Origin: Phoronis australis
Lineage: Eukaryota > Phoronida > Phoronidae
Assembly: GCA_002633005.1 (NCBI GenBank)
Contig: NMRA01000491.1
Location: forward strand, 68,111 to 117,228
Direction: 5' to 3'
DNA: 49,118 nt
Shown here: positions 47,401 through 49,118 of the stretch, one piece after another
Position numbering within the stretch: position 1 is the first letter of the stretch
Layout of the letters: each line of letters opens with the position of its first letter
The notes under the pieces: generated by a model
Seen by the model: only the letters and a program-made list of their open reading frames with translations
Databases searched by the model: none
What the model was told of the DNA's origin: nothing
Translations under genes and position numbers: made by a program

Positions 47401-47880
47401 CTCTTGGGGGTCTCTGTCGACGTGCATGTGAAGCATGAGGCGACAGAAGGAGGCACGGAGGTCATAGGGCAACATCTCATCAGACATACACCTGAAATGA
47501 ATTTGTTAGGCAATCCAAGATGAATATTGATGGATAACGGACAACCATGTCAATACCAAACACATTAAACCACGTCTGGGACAACAACAGCACCACCTTC
47601 CCTATTCAACAGTCCTTCACCCTATTGATCGTTCCATTGCACCGCTTTCCCCAGCTGTCCACTCCTCCACATTTCTCTAGTCATCTGGGACAACTAAAAG
47701 AGCAAGACACCCACATGGGTTTGTTAAAATATCTCTCCTGTCCGCTCCTACGAGACAGCCACCACAGGAGTACCATCAACTCACCTGAGAATGAGGTCAA
47801 TATCGAGCTGTGCTGATAGTCTGTCTATAGCCAAGTACTGACGATCAAGACACATGTGGGCAAACAGGTCCAGCTGGTGT
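2376..47880 (-). CDS. ITPR: Inositol 1,4,5-trisphosphate receptor, middle part (18 exons; partial at both ends)
   Basis: ITPR is the tetrameric ER membrane channel that releases stored calcium when it binds IP3. Eighteen exons read in order on the minus strand: 47880-47785, 47491-47336, 46265-46115, 26258-26132, 23514-23351, 21640-21541, 17809-17758, 16973-16808, 16128-15943, 15374-15315, 14585-14496, 11343-11206, 10865-10740, 5393-5193, 4753-4502, 4166-4041, 3131-3003, 2496-2376. Every junction is GT-AG and phase-consistent, and no homologous segment is missing between exons. Hallmark strings are [40 protein letters not shown] and [16 protein letters not shown]. The segment corresponds to the central regulatory armadillo/RIH region and ends about 45 residues before the position of the vertebrate type 1 RRDS phosphosite. 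The ligand-binding core lies outside at the high end, the pore outside at the low end. No in-frame stops occur, so the gene looks functional. Confidence 0.95.
3003..3131 (-). CDS. ITPR: ITPR exon q
   Basis: This 129-nt phase 0-0 exon encodes [43 protein letters not shown]. It matches the DR(K/Q)HAD-x-(I/V)LE-x-YVT...FFSS-x-FSDQST block. The acceptor is attacag and the donor gtactg. Confidence 0.97.
3268..3545. repeat. ~38-bp minisatellite in the ITPR intron
   Basis: About seven imperfect copies of a unit resembling caccaacaggtggcaagtac plus catggggtggtaagtatg. Copies differ by substitutions and small indels. The two overlapping minus-strand open frames are by-products of the repeat. Confidence 0.85.
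3731..4088 (-). repeat. 62-bp array made of an ITPR exon end plus its splice donor
   Basis: Six copies at an exact 62-bp period (landmark gactca at 3724, 3786, 3848, 3910, 3972 and 4034). The copy at 4041-4088 is the real end of exon p. On the gene strand each unit is 48 nt of exon (encoding [16 protein letters not shown]-like sequence) and 14 nt of intron starting gtgagt. Four extra copies keep an intact donor; the most distal (3731-3778) has lost GT. The distal copy is closer to the exon than the middle copies are, which are homogeneous. Confidence 0.95.
4041..4166 (-). CDS. ITPR: ITPR exon p (its 3' end is tandemly duplicated in the next intron)
   Basis: This 126-nt phase 0-0 exon encodes [42 protein letters not shown]. 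The acceptor is gtgcag and the donor gtgagt. The last 48 nt plus 14 nt of intron, including the donor, recur as a 62-bp array immediately downstream. Reading past this donor meets an in-frame stop at 3984-3986. Confidence 0.97.
4502..4753 (-). CDS. ITPR: ITPR exon o
   Basis: This 252-nt phase 0-0 exon is the longest in the window. It contains [28 protein letters not shown] and [34 protein letters not shown]. The acceptor is attacag and the donor gtcagt. Confidence 0.97.
4987..5025. repeat. Small hairpin-forming inverted repeat
   Basis: Arms tgcaagccccaca (4987-4999) and tgtggggctcgca (5013-5025) pair with one mismatch around a 13-nt loop. It lies in an ITPR intron; function is unknown. Confidence 0.6.
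5193..5393 (-). CDS. ITPR: ITPR exon n
   Basis: This 201-nt phase 0-0 exon encodes [20 protein letters not shown] then [40 protein letters not shown] and QDMVMAE. It is highly conserved across ITPRs. The acceptor is gttatag and the donor gtaaat. Confidence 0.97.
8167..8238. repeat. Two-copy 41-bp direct repeat
   Basis: ccagcacaggtaaccccc followed by catcc(g/a)tacacct occurs at 8167 and 8208 with one difference in the shared 31 bp. It is C-rich on the plus strand. Confidence 0.85.
9624..9711. repeat. Two-copy 44-bp direct repeat
   Basis: Adjacent copies at 9624 and 9668 begin cagcaaataagaggacac and differ only at an a/g site near the end (gcacaacc/gcgcaacc). This indicates a recent duplication. 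Confidence 0.9.
10042..10184. mobile_element. pogo/Tigger-like MITE (143 bp)
   Basis: The left end CAGTAAAACTC...TAAGTCGGA and the right end (complement) CAGTAAAACTCCCTTAACTC form inverted repeats of about 25 bp. They resemble pogo/Tigger ends (CAGTARAACCTCnnTTA-type, from memory). A TA dinucleotide flanks the left end; on the right it is mutated to TT. No transposase is present. Confidence 0.55.
10740..10865 (-). CDS. ITPR: ITPR exon m
   Basis: This 126-nt phase 0-0 exon encodes [42 protein letters not shown]. It matches the AHEFLQ-F-x-x-GNQ-NQALLH block. The acceptor is attgcag and the donor gtgagt. Confidence 0.96.
11206..11343 (-). CDS. ITPR: ITPR exon l
   Basis: This 138-nt phase 0-0 exon encodes [46 protein letters not shown]. 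It matches the [10 protein letters not shown](A/S)VVLELL block. The acceptor is ttgtag and the donor gtacag. Confidence 0.96.
11344..14495. other. 3.2 kb ITPR intron without recognised genes
   Basis: Contains a fragment near 11755-11820 with ccctaataagcgcccc and aaaataagcgcc, a motif type often seen in invertebrate mobile-element debris. A GC-richer direct-repeat pair lies near 13715-13795 (ggcctgatcggattccaagcc and ggcctgattgggatccgagc). No exon was recognised. Confidence 0.5.
14496..14585 (-). CDS. ITPR: ITPR exon k
   Basis: This 90-nt phase 0-0 exon encodes [30 protein letters not shown]. Only the last part (NYKTIKQ) resembles the vertebrate NYRVVKE motif; the rest is variable linker. The acceptor is cttacag and the donor gtatta. 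It could also be skipped without a frame change. Confidence 0.88.
15315..15374 (-). CDS. ITPR: ITPR exon j (60-nt small exon in the linker)
   Basis: This 60-nt exon is phase 0-0 and encodes [20 protein letters not shown]. The acceptor tttcag and donor gtaagt are both strong. The sequence falls in the unconserved lysine/glutamate-rich linker between KSELWVYK and the YK(T/V)(I/V)K block. Its length and phase make it a candidate cassette exon. The call rests on good splice sites and phase, not on homology. Confidence 0.8.
15761..15788 (+). repeat. tRNA-like SINE head fragment (A-box-like)
   Basis: gtgtggctcagtggtttgag contains TGGCTCAGTGG, which fits the A-box consensus TRGYNNANNGG. A related segment occurs at 24655-24687. 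No full SINE body or tail is visible. Confidence 0.35.
15943..16128 (-). CDS. ITPR: ITPR exon i
   Basis: This 186-nt phase 0-0 exon starts [36 protein letters not shown]. It then changes to a charged, low-complexity linker of Lys, Asp, Glu and Gly (DDGDGDGAA). The donor is gtgagg. The plus-strand open frame over it is a shadow. Confidence 0.96.
16129..16807. other. ITPR intron, nothing recognised
   Basis: 679 bp between exons h and i. No repeats or coding segments were recognised. The minus-strand open frame at 16257-16505 has no family features. Confidence 0.5.
16808..16973 (-). CDS. ITPR: ITPR exon h
   Basis: This 166-nt exon encodes [20 protein letters not shown] then [20 protein letters not shown] and [15 protein letters not shown]. 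It lies in the RIH domain and is among the most conserved blocks of the protein. The acceptor is ttccag and the donor gtgggt; it ends in phase 0. Confidence 0.97.
17758..17809 (-). CDS. ITPR: ITPR exon g (52-nt micro-exon)
   Basis: This exon is only 52 nt and encodes [16 protein letters not shown] between split codons. It matches the family's short conserved patch (E-x-I-x-x-QAE-x-(I/M)FG). The acceptor is ctttcag and the donor gtaaac. Skipping it would shift the frame, so it should be constitutive. Confidence 0.92.
18797..19303. repeat. ~20-bp minisatellite, about two dozen copies
   Basis: Units resemble gtggtaagtgttcccttgt, with frequent substitutions and length changes. On the plus strand most copies contain a splice-donor-like GGTAAGTG; the host gene is on the other strand. 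Open frames across it are by-products. Confidence 0.9.
20949..21041. repeat. Three perfect 31-bp tandem copies
   Basis: Unit starts ccttttgtcttagtgggtct at 20949, 20980 and 21011. No differences were seen between copies, indicating a recent expansion. Confidence 0.95.
21541..21640 (-). CDS. ITPR: ITPR exon f
   Basis: This 100-nt exon encodes [20 protein letters not shown] then [14 protein letters not shown], matching the NVRLDYRIS(C/Y)LL...F(K/R)(K/R)EF motif. The donor is gtaacg after the first base of a Gly codon. The open frame continuing past the donor is intron read-through. Confidence 0.94.
21722..21880. mobile_element. 159-bp foldback element with a B-box-like core
   Basis: Thirty-base arms at 21722-21751 and 21851-21880 are inverted copies matching at 26 of 30 positions. 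The interior has ggtttgagccc, which fits the RNA polymerase III B-box consensus with one change. Short flanking tttc on both sides may be a target duplication. It could be a SINE/foldback chimera or a MITE. Confidence 0.55.
22564..22684. repeat. Three-copy repeat of 34-42 bp
   Basis: Copies start at 22564, 22606 and 22640 with cctta(t/c)ttgggcataaga followed by gaataac. The middle copy lacks about 8 bp. Confidence 0.85.
23351..23514 (-). CDS. ITPR: ITPR exon e
   Basis: This 164-nt exon begins with a low-conservation Ser/Gly/Ala linker ([20 protein letters not shown]) and ends with the conserved [14 protein letters not shown]. The linker length and sequence are expected to be lineage-specific. 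The acceptor is ttttcag and the donor gtactg. Confidence 0.94.
23879..24128. repeat. 20-bp minisatellite, about 12-13 copies
   Basis: Units resemble gtctaccctgttctaagcca. Variation is mostly c/g, a/c and t/c at fixed positions; period is constant at 20 bp. Confidence 0.95.
24655..24687 (+). repeat. tRNA-like SINE head fragment with duplicated A-box-like motif
   Basis: The sequence repeats actgtggctc twice and continues cagtggttcgagctcc. It resembles the segment at 15761-15788. A tRNA gene is excluded because there is no cloverleaf. Confidence 0.35.
26132..26258 (-). CDS. ITPR: ITPR exon d
   Basis: This 127-nt exon starts [20 protein letters not shown] and ends [15 protein letters not shown]. 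The core is almost identical to all ITPRs. The tail after ILDC lies where vertebrate type 1 receptors have a variable, alternatively spliced region (SIII, from memory). The acceptor is tttcag and the donor gtgaga. Confidence 0.96.
26981..27090. repeat. Two-copy 59-bp direct repeat
   Basis: Copies start gtgttcattttctga at 26981 and 27040 and end near gtcataaaata. The second copy has small deletions. Confidence 0.8.
28331..30485 (+). pseudogene. Decayed DDE-transposase-like gene with C-terminal C2H2 finger
   Basis: Broken frames resemble a DDE-transposase-like family common as multi-copy uncharacterised genes in cnidarians and other invertebrates (from memory). Family-like strings include VVMDFAMKF (candidate first Asp), [43 protein letters not shown] (candidate second Asp), [21 protein letters not shown] (candidate Glu) and a C-x4-C-x12-H-x5-H finger (CTHYGC...H). 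An intron is likely at 28827-29307 (gtaaaa...tttcag). Breaks are TGA at 28598-28600, an extra A in the run at 28769-28773, TAG at 29680-29682, a frame change near 30150 and TAG at 30337-30339. The C-terminal part ends near 30485. The true N-terminus and any terminal repeats were not found. Its promoter state and copy number are unknown. Confidence 0.72.
32441..32447 (+). promoter_or_regulatory. Possible TATA box for the GPCR gene
   Basis: A TATAAAG heptamer lies 228 bp upstream of the GPCR ATG. No initiator, CpG island or other promoter element is evident, and such a motif is frequent by chance in AT-rich DNA. Confidence 0.2.
32669..33436 (+). CDS. GPCR exon 1 (N-terminus to TM5 and start of loop 3)
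   Basis: 256 codons cover the extracellular N-terminus, TM1-TM5 and the basic start of intracellular loop 3 ([10 protein letters not shown]). The exon ends CAT GAG at the donor gtaagt. An in-frame TTG-initiated extension to 32624 exists but has no ATG. Confidence 0.9.
32669..36145 (+). CDS. Class A (rhodopsin-like) GPCR with a repeat-filled third intracellular loop, nested in an ITPR intron
   Basis: A seven-helix receptor for an unknown ligand, expected in the plasma membrane. It joins 32669-33436 and 34796-36145 in phase 0 (donor gtaagt, acceptor attacag) to give about 705 residues. The first in-frame ATG (32669) is taken as the start. The extracellular N-terminus has NAT and NNS glycosylation sequons. 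TM1 is about 41-65 (N58), TM2 about 77-101 (D88), TM3 about 112-137 with C113 and DRY at 137-139. C189 in loop 2 is the likely disulfide partner. TM5 is about 198-228 and lacks the usual proline. Loop 3 is about 230-632. TM6 carries SWLPY at 650-654, and TM7 has NVFVF at 679-683 in place of NPxxY. Helix 8 reads [12 protein letters not shown]. The loop holds 14 tandem 15-residue units (348-557). The subfamily cannot be named; it is an orphan by my reading. Confidence 0.88.
34031..34616. repeat. 293-bp tandem duplication in the GPCR intron, copies separated by a single N
   Basis: Copy 1 is 34031-34323 and copy 2 is 34325-34616. I find one substitution (gacgag/gacgac) and one base difference in a G run (10 versus 9). 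The only ambiguous base of the window, at 34324, lies exactly at the junction. Each copy holds the palindrome cagaaatttctg followed by tagaaatttctgc. It is either a very recent duplication or an assembly join of two alleles. Confidence 0.93.
34796..36145 (+). CDS. GPCR exon 2 (loop 3 repeats, TM6, TM7, C-tail)
   Basis: 449 codons start right after the acceptor attacag ([20 protein letters not shown]). They run through Ser/Gln-rich sequence, the 14-unit array, a basic patch (KRSRGR), an acidic/Ser region, TM6, TM7 and a short C-tail ending NKCTNF with a TAG stop. The frame agrees with exon 1. The intron sits in loop 3, so the repeat loop and the last two helices are on one exon. Confidence 0.88.
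   Translation, partial: RSLVQNSKSAQSQRQRGSAFSPQLSLNSTATTKAKFQCRQQETHDYQLDMHASMPTEKVHTSCQGNEKLTGKQTPTSCDELDTQGDRPVLNHEQVTTQGHRRAVLRLEQVTEQEHRSLVLSREQVTTEGHRSPVMSPEVVTEQGHRSHVLRHKQVTTQGHKSPTMSHEQVTWQGRRSPVVSREQVLDQGHRSLVWSRDHVTLQGHWSPVMSHEKVTEQGHWSPVMSHEKVTEQGYRSPVLTREQVTTQGHRSLVLSRGHVTRQGHRISVVSHEQVTEQGHKSLVRSCDHVTTQGHRSPVLNDEQPKRSRGRTRLGDDIIQSFEKCENKATAKEESSNDTCPGERMKRVRFFQIAADANDEKQETSRSAVPYRHLPGLLKTATMLFGVTAVFVLSWLPYGLETLHIIPYYPVIGYLFFVNNCTNVFVFTATRSSFRNELRKLLQNKCTNF
35069..35698 (+). repeat. Coding minisatellite: 14 units of 45 bp in the GPCR loop
   Basis: Fourteen head-to-tail units of exactly 45 bp encode 15-residue repeats such as [15 protein letters not shown]-type sequences. Conserved positions are VT at 4-5, QGH at 7-9, (R/K)S at 10-11 and V at 13. 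Units differ by substitutions but no unit length changes, so the reading frame is kept throughout. A partial unit precedes (QGDRPVLN) and follows (DEQ). The multiple-of-three unit also leaves a long opposite-strand frame open. Confidence 0.95.
36796..37377. mobile_element. piggyBac-type MITE with TTAA target duplications
   Basis: The element body is 36800-37373 (574 bp). It has inverted ends, CCCTTATCC on the left and GGATAAGGG on the right, with weaker pairing further in. It is flanked on both sides by TTAA (36796-36799 and 37374-37377). TTAA duplication with CCY-starting ends is the piggyBac hallmark. No transposase frame is present, so it is non-autonomous. Confidence 0.72.
37380..41200. 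other. Unannotated intron stretch
   Basis: No exon, transposase or tandem repeat was recognised. The open frame at 38768-39007 is short and not family-like. A protein search of both strands could still reveal decayed elements around 38.8-39.4 kb. Confidence 0.4.
41911..42058 (-). CDS. Unrecognised exon-like C-terminal frame with AATAAA just downstream
   Basis: After a plausible acceptor (tttattcag) the frame reads [43 protein letters not shown] and stops. An AATAAA signal follows about 15 bases later on the same strand. A perfect donor gtaagt about 85 bp upstream (near 42143) could join it to a short exon ending TAFVLV. This looks like a last exon, but the product is not recognised and the whole model is inference. 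Confidence 0.33.
42209..42496 (-). CDS. Unrecognised exon-like open frame inside the hAT-like element
   Basis: 95 codons are open between an upstream TAG (42497-42499) and a stop at 42209. The sequence is basic and complex (for example [20 protein letters not shown] and [20 protein letters not shown]). No start ATG is near its 5' end, and the upstream context is GC-rich. It may be an exon of a gene carried by the element together with 41911-42058. No family was recognised. Chance cannot be excluded. Confidence 0.3.
   Translation of the reverse strand, partial: SECDAACTDDARGQILSISERALQFLNKLSRDTADRLHYGKTSKQGSRSGLYGIGLVAKNEFRKSQSNNMKRKECGDGFRHGKLGFLACETVNKG
44595..44699. repeat. Two-copy 62-bp direct repeat
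   Basis: ataaaacc(t/a)tacactgaaagtttcacca followed by (c/t)cgctgactagatt occurs at 44595 and 44657. The shared 43-bp part differs at about three positions. Confidence 0.85.
45862..45895. repeat. Perfect 14-bp inverted repeat with 6-nt loop
   Basis: Arms TGTCCCATGGAACA and TGTTCCATGGGACA pair perfectly around CTCAAA. The preceding ctcaaatgt is also repeated in the loop. It lies in the long ITPR intron. Confidence 0.9.
46115..46265 (-). CDS. ITPR: ITPR exon c
   Basis: This 151-nt exon encodes [20 protein letters not shown] and then [31 protein letters not shown]. It aligns with the vertebrate DYDSN...FVEDYL...LTFE segment. It ends in phase 0 at a donor gtaata and is followed by the 19.9 kb intron that holds the antisense GPCR. 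Confidence 0.94.
46620..46852. repeat. 23-bp tandem repeat, about 10 copies
   Basis: Units are nearly identical (cttgccttcaattacatatt plus aag); two copies have cct for gct at the junction. Most junctions contain AAGCTT. It lies in the intron between exons b and c. Confidence 0.96.
47336..47491 (-). CDS. ITPR: ITPR exon b
   Basis: This 156-nt exon encodes [20 protein letters not shown] followed by [20 protein letters not shown], matching the family segment ending in the LW(S/T)EIP motif. The acceptor is tttcag and the donor gtaagt. It is split-codon at both ends and in register with its neighbours. Confidence 0.95.
47785..47880 (-). CDS. ITPR: ITPR exon a (first exon in window)
   Basis: This 96-nt exon encodes [20 protein letters not shown] and the residues after it, a near-invariant ITPR stretch. 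The acceptor is ctttacag and the donor gtgagt. It starts with the last base of a split codon, so a preceding exon must exist; none is recognisable in the 1.2 kb between here and the window end. Confidence 0.94.
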
Positions 47881-49118
47881 CTGTAAAGGTGACTGAGTCT
47901 TAGTACAACATTCAGTCAAATTCCAGATTTTTACAACAAACATGTCTGCAGAATGTGACAGGCTCTCAACTGTCATTGCCCTTACACCCACAGACAGGTG
48001 TGAATGGAACATGACAGTCGAGAGAGAACGACAACATATTTGTAATACTAATTGATACCCAGTCATTCATTTTACACGCATCATGCGCCCCCACAGACAG
48101 GTGTGAATGGAGCAAGACAGCCAACTCAGAATGACAACACATTACCTGAAATACTTTAACATGATAAGTTCAAGGATAGGTTGTTGTTCTCAAGACGTAT
48201 ACAAGTCTTGACTATTACTAAAGAACTTAAAGATTACTTACAGACCATAAATTTTTCTTATTTCATTCTTCAATTCATAAACATTTTGTTACAAAAATGC
48301 TCCCATTTCCCCACAAAATTCTGAGAACAGAAAAATATTAATTTCAGCTATCTTCGGTTACTATGTCAAATCAGTGAGACGTGTCCCGAGCAATGCCGAG
48401 GAGGTTGAATATCTCCATTGCTATGTGCCTAAAATTCTAGTGTTCTTTGCAAATTTCAACATATTTTTAATTAAACTGGTGTTGACATTTGAAGAAGAAT
48501 GCCAGACCACTGTGAAGTGGGAGGACGTGGCAATATACCATGGGCTGGATGTCTGTTCACAGATTTCTCACTGATCTAAGACTGCATCGCCGGTGGGATT
48601 GAAGACTGTCAAGTTCGCGAGGCGATCGAACCACTCTTTTTGTTTTGAAGAAATTCTTCAATATCGTCAGAAACATAATGCTTCCCACACAACAAAAATC
48701 AAAAAAATATAAAACAGGGCTTGGAATGACCAATGACAAAAAACGCGGAAACCTTTACGGCCCAAATCATGCGCACTAGCCAGCCTTGAAATGGTTGATG
48801 GTCGATGTGAACCCTTCCCCGACAAAAATCAGTAGCATGCGTCTGCATCCTTTTTGGTCGCCCGTCGACTCCCAATCCACACACTTTTCGCTGCAGAGCC
48901 GTAGTATTTTTTGCCGCGGTTTGCAGTAACGCGAGACGCCATTGAATATCCCACCACGCTATCCCAGATGCCCCGGCAATGTTGACAATTTACGTTCCTC
49001 CGAAACATAAAGAGCAACTTCCGCTTTTCGAGGTGAACGTCGTCTGCAACGCCGCGGTAAGAAAGGAATTTGCCGCGGAAATTTTATATCAAATCCGATT
49101 TTTTACGCGGAATATAAT
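47881..49118. other. ITPR intron at the high-coordinate end
   Basis: Contains two related blocks (cccacagacaggtgtgaatgg near 47985 and 48092) and a GC-richer end with ccgcgg motifs from about 48600. The exon preceding exon a was not found here. The open frames at 48374-48574 (plus) and 48829-49017 (minus) are not recognised. Confidence 0.5.

Overview
This window is animal nuclear DNA. It is AT-rich, with short split exons, GT-AG introns, several families of short repeats and mobile-element debris, and no prokaryotic gene structure. The proteins and the repeat style suggest a marine invertebrate; a lancelet or another invertebrate deuterostome or lophotrochozoan is only a guess.

The main gene is an inositol 1,4,5-trisphosphate receptor (ITPR, the ER calcium-release channel) on the minus strand. 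Eighteen consecutive coding exons can be placed from 47880 down to 2376. All splice phases agree, giving 2441 coding bases or about 813 codons. They cover the middle of the protein: the armadillo/RIH-type helical regulatory domains after the ligand-binding core and well before the channel pore. The gene runs off both ends of the window. The exons fall in three groups: 47880-46115 (3 exons), 26258-10740 (10 exons) and 5393-2376 (5 exons). A 19.9 kb intron (26259-46114) separates the first two groups.

That long intron holds a second gene on the plus strand: a two-exon class A (rhodopsin-like) GPCR at 32669-36145, about 705 residues. Its third intracellular loop is about 400 residues long and carries 14 tandem copies of a 15-residue unit. 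The same intron holds a decayed DDE-transposase-like gene (28331-30485), a piggyBac-type MITE with TTAA duplications (36796-37377), and a cluster of ~150-bp repeat monomers in three-part higher-order units (about 41.2-45.4 kb). One monomer copy is interrupted by a 1.36 kb hAT-like element that itself contains gene-like segments.

Other ITPR introns hold minisatellites (20-62 bp units), small foldback elements and a pogo/Tigger-like MITE. The most unusual intronic structure is a 62-bp array at 3731-4088. It is a tandem amplification of the 3' end of an ITPR exon together with its splice donor, so four extra intact donors stand in a row.

The best candidates for something undescribed are the GPCR loop array, the exon/donor array, the 150-bp monomer family and the gene-like content of the hAT-like element. 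All product calls come from reading the sequence and from recalled family sequences; no search was run.
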